A DNA stretch of 64,000 nt, from contig CM070877.1 in assembly GCA_036365515.1 (NCBI GenBank), forward strand, positions 12,344,601 through 12,408,600. The letters are read 5' to 3'. Both the position numbers and the translations under genes were made by a program. The notes beneath the pieces were generated by a model. The model had not been told where the DNA came from and did not search any database. It saw only the letters and a list, made by a program, of their open reading frames with translations. Every line of letters starts with the position of its first letter. The stretch's first letter is position 1. Source of the DNA: Torymus aiolomorphi (Eukaryota > Arthropoda > Insecta > Hymenoptera > Torymidae). Of the stretch, positions 12,501-24,913 are shown piece after piece.

Positions 12501-15500
12501 TCGAGTTCTGGAGATACTGTTAAGATTATCCGTCCGACGGAGCTGAGAGTGTAATTTAGTTATAAAAATAAATGGTTTTGCATTGCTCGGCTGTTATTAG
12601 TTGCTCGGATGTCTCAAGATTTCGCGTACAGAATTAACTTGGCTATTGAATTTTTATTTCGAAGGAGTTGAATTTCGCGCGCTAAGTAAATGTTACCAAC
12701 CGTTGAAAGAAAATTTTCTGTGATTTGTAACACTCGGTCACGATTGTATATAATCAAAAGATTCTCTGTTTTAATAAATTATATTCGTATACGACATTTC
12801 GACCAAAACCACTTCAACTATCCCATTGTGAAATTTAAAAAAAGTTTCCCCCGTTGAACGGCTGCATTTAACGCGGCAAATTTAAATTCTTCAGTTTCCA
12901 GCCCATTAATACAAGCTCCTCGCAAAGCCACTATTTTTCTCCAACGCGCTAAGCCGCTTGCTCACGGTATAACAATAAATTCAGCATTATATTCGGCGAA
13001 TTTTCTCGAAAGCCTGTCTCCCCTCCTCCTCTCTCTCAAGGACGCGGCGTCTGCTCGGAGAAAAAACCAGAGAAAGGGAGAGAGAGACACACGCGAATGG
13101 TTGCGTAAGACGGCGAGACGTCGTCGGCGCGTAATCCACTTAGCGAGTTCGTGATCTGGGTGTACACGTGCCTGCGTGGGCTGCGGGGAATCCGGCGCGC
13201 GAGTTCTTAGAATAGTTTTTGTAAACATTCCGAAAGTATCGCGCGCCTCGCGCGATCCCCTTGGATATCGCCCGACACGCACGTGAACATTTGAAAATAT
13301 TAAGAATATCGGGGTGTACGATATCCTTGAAATCCACGCGATACGATAAACAATGCTTTTTAATTTTCTCGTCTACGAGATTTATTTTCTAATTTTTTTT
13401 CATAAATCAGATGTCACGCACGCACAAATACGCATAAATTACGAAAATATACGCTTTACTACGCAGGGAAAAGAAATTTTCAATACATAACTCTTTCAAG
13501 CTGCTTCCTTTTGATCGCATCGATCAGGCGAACACGCACCTATACACACGAAATGATAAAAACCATAGAATGCGCCGTTCTTTCATCGTCAATCGGCGTT
13601 TCGTTCGCATTTCAGCACCACCGACAACGGCACATACATTTCCCCTCGCGTCACCGGACTTAATCCTTCCAAGCATACATACCCGGAGGAGGGAAGGAGG
13701 GTAAAAGCGAAAAGTCCAGACTGCTATGCTAATGCGAGCGTGAGATGAAAGGCGGACCGGCAGCAATCCAAAAGCTCGCGCCAAGTCGCCCGTAAACACA
13801 TGCTCCGTCGACGCCCGTCCGTGAAAAAGGAGAGCGTTATCCTTATTTATCCCCCCGGCTCTCAGGACAAAGGGAAATTACACGGCGCGAACGAAGGGAA
13901 GAAAAGGAGCGAAGAGACCAAGAGAACGGGAAATTCACATATATATGTGCAGTCAAAGACGACAGAGACGCAATACGCGGTTTGTTTGTCCCCTATCTCT
14001 CGGTATAGTGCAGTAGCGAGTCGCCCGCTGTCCGCAAAATGCTCCAGTCTCAAATTAGCCTAATTCATTTTAGCTCGCGCGCTGGCTCTCGGCCGTTCGT
14101 TTCGACTGCGGCACGTACACGCTGCGGGGTCAGTAACGCGGAGAGCAAACTACGTAGCCTTCGCTTCCTTTTTTCTTTCTCTATCGCGGAAGAGACTATA
14201 CGTGCGCGCGCGATGCGATCCCTTAAGGTTTCCGCGTACAGTGCAACCGACGGGGTGGAGAGCTGAAATTGCAATTACGCAGATTAGGGGCGAGAGCGAG
14301 GGGAGAAGTAGGCTAAGAGCCGCAGATGGGTTTCTTGAGATGTTTTCGAGGAAAAGGAGATCGGGGCTAATTTGTGGTCAAGGGTGGACGAGAGCTGCTG
14401 GTTGCCAAGAGCTCGGGGAAGCGGCCGGCGCGGCGGGTTGGTAGTGGAATATGTGATTTTTGGATTTTTGGAATTCTGCTGGGGTTCGGTGAAATATGCC
14501 AGTTAGGGGAATCTATTTGGGTTTGACCTAAAATTTTTTTTTAGTTTTGGATTGTGGGAAAATATTGATTTTCGTTTATACACATGAGAGAAGAAGAAAT
14601 ATTTAAAGTTAGTAGTATTTGCTTCAAAATTAGAATGTATAAAATAATTGTTATAAAATAATTTTAAGCATTAATACAGCACAATTTTAATATAAATTAT
14701 ACGTTTTTCCATATTAAATCCACATTTCTCAATAGTTAAGACATATGATTTACTTGTATTACTTAAATAAATTGATCCGCCAGCTCATGAAATAACCATC
14801 GCAAAGCGAAATTATTGTGATTAAATTATTATTAAAATAGACAAAATATTTTTTGGCAACAGAATATTAAGTAAAAAGGAAATGCATTAAGATTGCGTTC
14901 GATGTCTGTGATCAGTAGGCTGACGATATGGTCCAGTACACGAAGGGCTAAAATCGACTTGTTGGGTAGAACCTCCGTAACAGTTTTTTTCGCTTATAAT
15001 TGGAGAACGGCAAGAGATAAAAAAGTCCTTAATAAAAGTTGCAGGGCGTCACCGATGCGCTCACTATTTGCGACTTCTTTATACTTTTCTAAAACTTAAT
15101 TTTATCGAAAATAAATAGATTTTTATAAAATCACGTTCGAAAAAATCTTTTATTTATAATAAAAGCTTTTCTGAAAATGTATGTTGTATTATTGACAATT
15201 CAATGTTTTACAAATATTCAAGCGAACTACGGAATTTCATTGTAAATGTGCACGTTAAATAGAAATAAGAATTACGAAATGTAAGAATTTTTAAATATTT
15301 AATATTTGCAACTTTTCACTTCGATTCTCGTAATTCCGATTACTTACCGTGCTTTCAAAATCATCTTTTCAATCAAGCATCTTTTTAATCACTTCTCGCA
15401 CTCTCAACCGAACCATATTTTCAATTACCCAGTGACTAAAGGCCGCCCCTCCGACAGTTTTCACTGCAGCCTCGCCTCCGCTCTTTCGATTTCAAGCGAG

Positions 15501-18500
15501 TAAATTTTTTCCCGATCGGGCTTTGAAGTTTCATCGCTCTCTCTCCCTCTCTCTCTCTTTCTCGACTTTCGGCGAGTTCCTTTTTTCGACCGGACTGACT
15601 TATGGTATTTCGACGAGGTCCGTATGTGCGCTTCCGATTGAATCAGAGGTAGAGAAAGTCGCTGCTGGGGCGCTGGCCGGGATGAGAGAAGTTTTTTTTT
15701 CTGCACCAGTCGGAGGTAACTATTTGAAGTTTAATTAAATTAAAGAGGATTGAAAATTTCAGGAGGAAGTTGCTGCGCTTGTTTCGGTCTCTCGTGTGAG
15801 CTAACACGAATTGTTTACTCTGACGAGTTAAGTTTTTGACGAGGGGGCGTTAAAGACGCTCCGGGGAATCGAAGGGATACGTTTTGTGGCTCTATCGTAT
15901 AGCTTTAGCTGCGAAATAGAAACGATGAGGATTGCAGGAACAAGACCAGGTCGGTGTGTTGATTGATGGAAATGATTGAATTGACGAATGATTGAATAGC
16001 CTTGATTTTTGTAAATATTGGTTGCTAAAATAAATGAACTTTTCAAACAAGAAAGACAAGAGTATATGAAAATCCATTGAAACATTTTCTGCTGCTGATG
16101 CATCAAATTTCGATTTTTTTGTATAATTTCATGATTGGATCGAGCTGCAGATATTCGACAGTTCCGATAACATTCGTATATCGTTGATTAATAACATATT
16201 CGCATTTTAGCTGATAACCCTATCAAAATATTCATGAATATGAAAGATTACATCTATCTTAGTAATTCATACCAATATAAACGCCAACGAAAGCTTTTTC
16301 CGTGTTACAAAATTTATGCATGAGTCGCCTTTACTTAAAGAACTTTACGAAATTTTCAGCGCTGCTCCTCCACTTTGGGCAAAAAATCTAGCTTGTATAC
16401 ATGTATAGTACATACATCTCGGGTTATTCATTCAAGTTGTGCCACGTGTACACCCTAAATTTCCCCCGGGATGGAGAGCTCAATTTTTTGCTTCAAATTA
16501 ATGCTTTCTATGCTCTAAACAATTACATAACTAGGTTGCGACGATTTGCCTTCATTACCAAAAGTTTTATTACTGTTCGTTCTTTCAGTTCTGGACGTTC
16601 GGGAAACTTTGGCAAATAACAGATTAGGGTATAATTCAACGGAATTCTAAATAATTGAGTGTACTACCGAACTTTCTTTATGGGAAATATAACTTCAAAA
16701 GTAACTGGAAAAGGCTTCAGCTGTATATAAAGTGGAAATAATTTAGTTGATATCAAATATAATAATGGTATTAGAATATTTAATTTGCTTCTGTATGTAT
16801 TTATTGAAAAAATAAGTGAGTTTTGAATAGATATGAAAAAAAAGTGTATTAAACCCATAAATCAGTCAAGCACATCCTGAGACAGCAGCATTTTCATAAT
16901 GAAAATCAGATACTATTACAGTTAACATTTCTATGGTTATTAATATTTACTACTATCTAATAACATTGCAGAAAAAAAAAACAAAAAAAAATAGAATGGC
17001 AAAATCCACAAAATTTTCAAAAATTTTCAAAATACAATGCAACACTGTACAACACGTGCCCCATAGCAAAACAATGCATAGTTTAGAACATTGGAAACAA
17101 GTCACTGGAAGCTACATTTTCTATTATTCCCTCGCCCTGCATCCTGCAGCAACAACTGCGCTTTTGCACTTCCCCTGTAGTAATAGTAACCCCCTCTCCA
17201 TTTCCCCCCTCTCCATTCTTCAACAAAAACAATTCGCCCAATCGAATCTTAAAAATTTAATAACGCATCTCGCGCGCAATCTTCCCAATAATCGTACGGC
17301 GCAATCGAATATTCCCTGGCCATGAAGCACGCGCGCAATGCTCGCCTTCTCGACTTTCTAATAAATTTCCCTCTCCCTCTCTCTCTCTCTCGTGACAAAA
17401 CACAGGCGCTAGAGAGCGAGAGCTAGAGAATTAATAAAATTTCCGCCGGTCGTTGCATTCTCGGACGTATAACGGAAAAATCCGGAATTTCTTCGTGATA
17501 TCGCGATTTTATCTCTACCCCTCTCTCTTTCTCTCTTTCTCTCTTTCCTTCTCTTCCGTGAAGAGAGAGCGAGGGTAGATGAAGCCTTGCGATTAAATTC
17601 GGCGGCCGGGCAAAATTAATGATTGGCGCGGCAAAAACATCCTGACGCTTTTGTGATTCATTGTCGCGAGCGCGCGGGCGGCGGCTGAGAGAGGCGAAAG
17701 TGTGTGCGGGGGCGTATAGTTACGCGGGCCCGAGGTTTTTCGCTCTGACGGATGTTACGCGCGCATTGGACAATGAAACTGATACCGGCGCTCGACGCGC
17801 GATAATAACGTTGTATTGCACGGTGGGGTCTGTTATTTTTTATCTTTTGCAAGAGACTTTTTCCGCGAAACAAATTGATCAGCGTTGCATCGATGGAGGT
17901 ATAGGTAGTCTTTTGCCTCAATGCTGATATCAAAGAGTTGTTTCAAAGTTATTGGAGTATTTTTGGAACGTTTGCTTAGTTGCGCCTGAAGCGTCCTTGT
18001 TTTTATTAGTTTTTTACAAAAAAAATAAAAAAAAAATAAAAAATAATTTCTTCAAATTTGAGACGTTTTTTGGTAGCAAACATAGTTAGTTTTTCATCTA
18101 TATATCCGATAGTTTTTGCGTGCAACATAAAACTTCCGATTGGTAAAATTCGAACACGCACATCGTAGAATATTGCAACGGAATCCAGGTAATAACAATA
18201 CGCACAGTAATACCGCAGGTAATCTATCTCATGGCTGAGTTTACAGATTTCCGCGAGTTTATAGAGTAATCCAATACTGTAAAATAATAACTCCGACTAA
18301 AAATAGCAATCAAATACCTACCAAAAAAGAGTTATTCAAAAACGTAGTAGATACCGAACGTGTAACATATCTCTTCCTCACATTTCCGAACATTTTGCCG
18401 AAACCCCTCTAATTTTCCATCCAGCTCGCCGAAGAACCTAAAATAAATCTCCCCCGCAATTTCACAGTGTGTTTTTGCAGCGCGGCTCCGCAATTTCACA

Positions 18501-19897
18501 TCCCCTTATACTCGCGCACTGCATGCGGTACTCGCGCGCGTGCGCGCTCCACCGACTCCGCGCACATCTCGCGCCCCAAATCCGGCGCACGCGCGCGATA
18601 ATCCCCGGCCTTCATCCCTTTAAACAGCCGCGAAAATATTATAATGCGCGACGAATTCGCGCCGATACACACCCTCTCTCTGAAAAATACTCGAAAATCG
18701 ACGACGCCTGCGCGAGCGTCATCCGGAATCTCCGGAATCCTCTTAACTGCTCACAGCGCACAGCGGCCACTTTTTGCCACGCGCGCTGTGGTAACGACGC
18801 GCGTTTTTTTCTTCTTCTTCGCGCCACTCGACTTCGTTCTAGTTGGGGGAAGAGTCGCTCGAAAATACTTGTGTACCTCGTGCACTTGTGTGTATAGCCC
18901 CCGCCGCGCGCGAATTACTTTTACGAGCCGCTCACCGGGGGCTTATGTAATTTCAGCGGCGATAATTTATTTCGTAATTGATTTTTTCGGGGCGAGAGAG
19001 TCGCCCGCACTACTTTTAGCTCTATATGTGGGGGGTGTTTGGGTCGCAGACGACGAGGTTGTGGCGTGGATGCTGCTAGCTTGCGGCTAGTTTGCGGGGT
19101 ACAGGGGAGTAATCGATTTCGGGATTTTAGGGTGGATTTTGTCATTTGTTTGTTGGATTTAGAGAAATGTTTCAGTAATGGTTTAACATTTGGGAATAAT
19201 GTTATAGAGATTCTATTGTAATACTTTATTCGAAATATTGGATTTAGTGCGGTAGGCGAATTCGAACACGATTTACCATTATTAAATTTATATTTGTATT
19301 ATTTTGTTACTAATGCCTGTAATATTATTGTAGAGCAAAATATTCATTCAATAATCATATAAAAGATTCAAAGCATAATCGTAGTTCATGGCAATATTAT
19401 AGAATAATTGCAAGAAAGTTAACAATATTATTATTGTGACTAAAATTCACTAAAAACCCACAACATCAATAATGATCAACGAAACCTGTCTTTACCCCAG
19501 AATCGTCGAAAACTCAAGACATTCCGCAATTAAAACATAACAACCTCGAAAACTCGGCAAACCAACTCAGTGCACCTTTAATCCCAACTTCCAGTCCACC
19601 TCGTCGCCGACCTCCTGCATTAATCACCGCGGACTTCATTTTTCCGCTGGTCGAAAGCAAACTCAAAAATAAAAACCTTCCCCATTCGAGGGAGAAAACT
19701 TTCTTCCTCCTCCTCCACTGGCAAATCCCCGTTTAATTTTCTTCCCTCTCCCGGGGTGGCAGCATCCTTTCCCGCCTTCAAAGGGCCAACTTTCCGCCCG
19801 AGAAACTCGCGCCCGCGCGAGATATATAGTAAAAACTCCTTCTGCAGACTCAACTCAACGGAAAACTCATCGGTGTACGCGTGTGTGTGTTTCACAG
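9521..19897. other. Noncoding stretch upstream of the Ig exon
   Basis: About 10 kb with no exon I can support. CpG-dense blocks lie at about 10,380-10,800, 11,950-12,450, 13,000-14,450, 17,560-17,830 and 18,480-19,090, separated by AT-rich DNA. CT-rich patches occur near 15,537-15,560, 17,370-17,395 and 17,518-17,560. Frames in the CpG-dense blocks (such as 13,524-13,799 and 18,469-19,090) are long only because stop codons are rare there. They overlap on both strands and show no domain. If the exon at 19,898 is internal, at least the part adjoining it is intron; earlier exons are not visible. Confidence 0.55.
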
Positions 19898-19899
19898 AG
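19879..19899 (+). other. Probable 3' splice site of the Ig exon
   Basis: A GT/T-rich run leads into TTTCACAG ending at 19,897, followed by AG at 19,898-19,899. Using the first AG, the exon starts one base into a codon; using the second (CACAGAG), it starts exactly in frame at 19,900. The sequence alone does not decide between them. Confidence 0.6.
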
Positions 19900-20103
19900 T
19901 ATCCAGCGGCGGCGGGCGCCCACGCGGACACCGTGCTCCTGGCCAACGCGAACACGCTGGACAGGACGCTGAAGCCACTCGACATAGACCTGCCGCCTAC
20001 GCTGCCGATGACCTTTGGCACCGACAACTCCACGGTGATACACGCACAGTCCGGCTCCACCGCTCATCTGCCGTGCGTCATTCACAACATCGGAGAGGGT
20101 GTG
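19898..20103 (+). CDS. dpr13: Internal exon of a Dpr-family Ig receptor, closest to Dpr13 (start of Ig domain 1)
   Basis: This exon encodes about 68 residues: a linker rich in Leu, Ala and Asp followed by the first beta strands of an Ig V-type domain. The key segment is MTFGTDNSTVIHAQSGSTAH followed by LPCVIHNIGEGV. The Cys is the strand-B disulfide Cys, and an Asn-Ser-Thr glycosylation sequon precedes the domain. Dpr proteins are arthropod neuronal cell-surface receptors that bind DIP partners in synaptic matching. The IGEGV word followed by SWIR is, to my recollection, typical of Dpr13. The donor GTGAGT at 20,104 cuts right after IGEGV in phase 0, so the expected SWIR and second Cys must lie in the next exon, which I do not find in the window. 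GC-rich codons contrast with the AT-rich flanks. The reading frame stays open upstream to 19,756 but shows no similarity there. Family assignment is firm; the paralogue and exact 5' boundary are less so. Confidence 0.8.
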
Positions 20104-20109
20104 GTGAGT
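20104..20109 (+). other. 5' splice site GTGAGT
   Basis: A strong consensus donor (GTGAGT) immediately follows the GGTGTG codons. Splicing here leaves a phase-0 exon end within the Ig domain, before the conserved Trp of strand C. Read-through would add only seven unrelated residues before a stop. Confidence 0.8.
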
Positions 20110-20833
20110 TCGATATTGTTATGATGATTATTTATTCTTTTTTCTGCTGGGGGTTTGTTTGGATGGGGTTTATTGTATAGTGCGTAGCTGGGATTTTATT
20201 ATAATAATTATAATAATATAATACTGAAAAATATGAAAATTCTAATTATTAAATTTAGTTGAGATGATTTTATTGAAATCGACGGGTGAGGTAGCGAATC
20301 GAGCATCAGATAATGCCAATTCCGAATAAATTTTGTATGAATAAGATTTATCCACCTATAGGTGTGAAATTTATGAAAAAAGTTTATATATAATAAATAC
20401 CCTTATTTTTTGCAATAAGCCAGTGGAATAATTACTCGTTGCTAATAATATTTTATGTTTTCTTTTGCATTATGCGGATTTATTAGCGCAGAATTAAAAA
20501 TCTTTTGACATGTAGATAGTTTTTACCTCTATTCCGAAATCATATCAAAACAGATAGTGTACATATTTATATAATAGAAACAAAAGATAACTTGACAAAG
20601 AGGTGAAAAGATATAGTAACTGTCTGCTCACAAAGGCAGGTATTCTACCTTAAATTTAGAATTTTTAAGATACCTCAAAAGGATAGGAACAATAATGAGC
20701 ATAATGGAGAGTTTGTGCAATCATGTTTTTTTAATTTTGAAAGGAACAAGGAAAATTCATTTTAAAAGAAAGATTTTGTAAATCAAAGCATAATGATTCT
20801 TCGAAATAACGTTTGAATACTGCAATGAAAGAA
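20110..20833. other. Intronic stretch between the exon and the LINE
   Basis: AT-rich DNA with no recognisable exon, repeat array or RNA gene. Presumed first part of the intron downstream of the Dpr exon. Confidence 0.6.
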
Positions 20834-20835
20834 TT

Positions 20836-20852
20836 GTTTGTTTGTTTGTTTA
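20836..20852 (-). repeat. LINE 3' tail of CAAA units
   Basis: On the + strand four TTTG-like units precede TATTATTAAACGGG. In the element's orientation this is a short-unit A-rich tail after GGGTTCTATGCCCG, a typical ending for CR1/Jockey-type LINEs. It fixes the 3' end of the insertion. Confidence 0.7.
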
Positions 20853-21034
20853 TTATTAAACGGGCATAGAACCCTTTACAAAATGAAAGATATACAGTTA
20901 TCGAGATAGCGATTGATACATAATAATAATAAAAATAAAATAATAATAACAATAATAAAGTAATGGTAGACCAATTATACAGATTATACAATGAAACTAA
21001 AACTAATAGAGAAGGTTACAATAGTAGTTGAATG

Positions 21035-23958
21035 CTAAAAGTTTATTGTCAAGGATCTTAGAGCTAGTTTGAATCTAGCAAGATTCAGCACACTGGTTAA
21101 ACTAGTAGGTAGAAGATTCCACAGACGTTTCATACGGTTGATTGATGAGTAAAAACCGAAATTAGAATATGAAAGCGACTCTAACAAAATTCTATGGTTG
21201 CGTAGTGAATAGGAGAGAATACGATTATTGAAAACACTATTTAATTCAGGACAAAGAATAACATTATGGATAATTTTAAACGTAAACAAGCAGTCGTGGT
21301 AGTGGTGAAGTGAGCTTATGGTTTGTAAATTACGAAAAGATGCTATTTCAGCGTAGTTATGATCTAACGGGCTAATGATCTAATGGGTCTATTTGCTTTG
21401 AACGCAGCGTATCGAAGGAATTTATGGTTAATTGACTCAAGTTTGCTTTTAAGAGTAACCGTAAATGGTGACCAGATTTGAGAGCAGTAGATTAAGTTAG
21501 GAATTATCAAGGATTTGTAAAGGTGAATTATGGCAGCAATGTTACGAAAGTCTTTAGTTGTACGTTTAATGAAGCCTAGCATTTTGAAAGATTTAGATAC
21601 TATGAAATTGATATGGGTGGTGAAAGTAACTGCGGAGTCAAACCAGACTCCAAGATCCTTAACAATTTCAGCCCTATTCAATTTTGAATTATTAAACGAA
21701 TAATCGTACATAATACGAGACTTTCCTTTTAAAAAAGAGATCGCATTACATTTTTTTATATTAAGATCTAGACCGTTAACATTGCATCAAACAGCTAACG
21801 AGTTGAAATCCGCTTGTAGTGAAGAACAATCGTAAATGGAGCGTACAATAGAAAATATTTTCACATCGTCTGCGTAAAGGAGCACATGCGCATGCTGCAA
21901 AGTACAAATAATATCGTCAATATATATACAAAAAAGTAATGGTCCAAGATGTGAGCCCTGAGGTACGCCCGAGGTAACTAAAATAGGCTCAGAAACGTAA
22001 TTGTTTATACGCACTGCCTGCGTGCGGTTGCTCAAGTAGGAGCCCAAAAGCTTGAAAAGATTGCCACGCACGCCTATATTCCATACTTTACTAAGTAATC
22101 TTTTATGATTAACCCTATCGAAGGCCTTAGACATGTCAGTAAATATAGCATCAACTTGTAAAGAGTTATCCAATGCTTCCGACAGAAAATCATTAAAAAT
22201 CAAAAGATTAGTTAGAGTAGATTTACCCCTGATAAAGCCGTGCTGCTGACTGGCTAATTTTACCAAAATCTTAGAAGATAAAAAATCAGAAATAAGGGCA
22301 TCTAATAGTTTGGGTAAACAACTTAAGATAGATATAGATCTATAGTTGGATATATCGTGTTTATTGCCGTTTTTAAAGATGGGATGAATGTAAGAATACT
22401 TCCAAGATTCGGGAAAATAGCAAGTTTTCAATATTTTATTAAAAATTTGCGACACAGGAACTTCGAGCACTGACCAACACTGTTTAAGAAAATAAGCCGG
22501 TATATTATCCGGGCCGCAACTTAAGTTATCTTTTAACGCATATACCGATGTACGCAGTGACACAATAGATATATCTAATTCGGAGACGATCTCTTCACTA
22601 AAAGGATCAATGTTTACATCGTTCAGAATCCTATTACAATAATTTGAGCCGAAATGTGACGAGAAGAGATAAGTTGTTTCTCTCTCGTTACTGGCCTGCG
22701 CTGTACCGAGAAACGTCTGAGATGGGATGTTCGAGTTATTATTCAACTTGTTGACAAATGACCAAAAAGTACGAATATTACGTCTCAGATTAGTTTCAAC
22801 TGAGTTAATATAATCTTTATATTTACAACGCGACAAACGCAAACACTGAGCTCTTAATCGCTTAAATTCAATAAAATTAGAAATCGAAGGAGAAGATTTC
22901 CATTTACAGTGCGCACGTTTTTTGTCTTGAATAGCCCTTTCCAATTCTAAATCGTACCATTTTGGGTATGAACTGGTGGACTCGCTTGTTAAAGGAACAT
23001 GAATTTCAATGACGTTATCAAGAACCTTATAAAATTTAATTAGATTTTCATCTAAGTCAACATGAGATAAAACAGAGTCCCAGTTCGTACTCAAAAGTGT
23101 ACTAATAATACTATCATAATCAGCATTATGAAAGTTGCGCTTAAATATTGTGGGCGAGAAATTTACAGAGTTCACGTCTTGAATTTCACAGAAAGTTGGG
23201 AGATGGTGAATATCGGTGGGCAGCAGTTGTTCTTGGAGATCCAAAGGTATCGTAAGTCCATAAGGTGCAAACAGCAAATCAAGTGTGTAGCCTTTATTGG
23301 GATGTGGTGCCAGATTTTGAACTAGGTTCAAAGCGGAATACGCATCGCAAATAACATCAGCATTTTCACGTTGTGATGGATCAACATAAGCTGTGAGATT
23401 AAACTGAAGAGGTGATTTCGAGCTCCATAATACTCTTCGAAGGTTGTAATCACCCACGAGCATAAATTTGTGATCACTGAACCTAATGGATAACGCTTCA
23501 ACACAATTTACATGTTCCAAATATGCTTGTGTAGAAGATTTTGGTGGAAAATAGACAACGCCTAGTATTATTTTGGTGTGAGCCAAAGTAATTTTAATAA
23601 AAAGTTGATCCACCGAAGCATCTGGTGAAATATCCATAGCTCCAAGCGACGATTTCGTTGCTATAAGAACACCACCACCACAGGATACATCAAGTTCTAA
23701 TAGGTTACGATCCTTCCTAAAGATACTGTAGTCAGCGAGTCCCAGTTCACTCGAGAGTATTTCAGGCTTCAGCCAAGATTCAGTTATAATAATTATGTCC
23801 GGGATTCTGCTAAGTTGATAAAGATTTGTTCTTAAATTGGATATCTTACGTATGATGGAGTGCGCATTTTGATAATATAATAAAATCTTCTGGCTTTGAA
23901 CAGAACGACGATTATTTAGTTTTTGAGTTACGTGCAACCGCAGATTTCTTGTCATCAA
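21035..23958 (-). pseudogene. LINE ORF2: AP endonuclease + reverse transcriptase, broken by a stop and a frameshift
   Basis: The first 723 codons (23,958-21,787) are open. The N-terminal third is an APE-type endonuclease that would nick target DNA: NAHS near residue 31, the ITESWL catalytic Glu near 60, GGGVLIATKSS, VGDYN, and TLDLLFAP. The reverse transcriptase follows, with QHGFIRGKSTLTNLL, motif A FTDMSKAFDRVNH (about residue 605), motif B SGVPQGSHLGPLLF (about 663) and motif C YADD (about 695). A TGA at 21,787-21,789 interrupts the frame where related proteins usually carry Trp. The frame then continues to a TAG at 21,364-21,366. A shift into another frame follows, inside a stretch where TTAGATCAT occurs twice. 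The C-terminal part ends at 21,035. Clade placement (CR1 versus Jockey) needs a phylogeny. Confidence 0.9.
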
Positions 23959-24913
23959 CGATGGTGGGAGTGCCTTTAATGTATTTAACGTATTTTAAAT
24001 TATTTGGATTCTTTTTGTTGTGACTATCTGCTGCGGCCTTGAGGCGATTAAATTGTTCCCTTTGAAGAGTGGTCCGATCCAGTGAGATTTCAATATTTTT
24101 TGGCAGTAACTTTTTGTTTTTTAATAATCTTGAAACTTCTGAATATGAAGAGAGCCTCACTAAAATAGGTGGAACGTTATGACGTACGGTAGGCTTAGAG
24201 AATCTCTTCACAGTAATTGCATCAAAATTAATGTTCGATATGGATTTTAAGCATTCTTTGACCATATCAATATCTGATGAAACATTGGAGGCCGGCAAAT
24301 TATAAAATAACACATTAAGCGATCGATATAAGCGATCTTGGAGTTCAGAACTGAGATTATCGATTGAGAGAGTCAAAGCCTGGGTTGAGTTCACTAGGGA
24401 AGAGGTAATATCAGTAGATTTCACAGCAGCACATTTCTTTTCAACTTCAGCAAGTCTGGTGTCAAATTGAGTAAAATCAGCGCGAAGGTCTTCAATCTCC
24501 TTCTTGTTGTTATTAATTTTATCATTGAAGTCACTTAGTGTATTGTTTATTGACGTAAGACTGTGGTGAATCTTTGCGGTCTCTTTTTTTAAAAATAACA
24601 TTAAATTTTGCTGAAGTAAAAGCAAGTCATTGGATAAAATTGACTGTGAATTCCGAATATTGGATGCGGGTGAGGCTAAGGTATTGTTCGAGGAAAAATC
24701 CTCTCTATTCGGAAATGACGAGACTGTTCTCAATGACAATTCCTTAGTAGAATCTAATTCTGCTGGAAGATTTCTAAGACAGCAAGAGAAAATTCCTTCG
24801 ACATTCGTTTTGCATCGACTAGCACAAGAAGTATGATACTTTATAAAGCATCCAGAACAACTAATCCCAGAGGCTACACTTACTTTGCAGTAAGGACAGT
24901 TGGAATCGCTCAT
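23912..24913 (-). CDS. LINE ORF1 protein: PHD-like zinc finger, coiled coil, RRM-like region
   Basis: A 333-residue open frame starting with ATG, upstream of and overlapping ORF2 by 47 bp. Residues 6-45 hold a Cys/His cluster (C6, C9, C19, C22, H27, C30, then C34, C44 and C45), which resembles the PHD-type finger of CR1-group ORF1 proteins. Residues about 95-165 are rich in Leu, Lys, Glu and Asn with heptad-like spacing (DFNDKINNNKKEIEDLRADF), probably a trimerising coiled coil. Residues about 190-320 contain LYRSLNVLFYNLP and IEISLDRTTLQREQFNRLK, like the RRM-plus-C-terminal module of LINE RNA-binding proteins. The expected role is binding element RNA into a particle with the ORF2 protein. 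It has no internal stop, unlike ORF2. It is unlikely to be a host gene. Confidence 0.85.
   Translation of the reverse strand: MSDSNCPYCKVSVASGISCSGCFIKYHTSCASRCKTNVEGIFSCCLRNLPAELDSTKELSLRTVSSFPNREDFSSNNTLASPASNIRNSQSILSNDLLLLQQNLMLFLKKETAKIHHSLTSINNTLSDFNDKINNNKKEIEDLRADFTQFDTRLAEVEKKCAAVKSTDITSSLVNSTQALTLSIDNLSSELQDRLYRSLNVLFYNLPASNVSSDIDMVKECLKSISNINFDAITVKRFSKPTVRHNVPPILVRLSSYSEVSRLLKNKKLLPKNIEISLDRTTLQREQFNRLKAAADSHNKKNPNNLKYVKYIKGTPTIVDDKKSAVARNSKTK

Noticed and set aside
18469..19090. Two overlapping frames of about 145 residues as upstream Dpr exons
   Set aside because: CpG-rich composition removes stops; no signal peptide or Ig motif and both strands are equally open.
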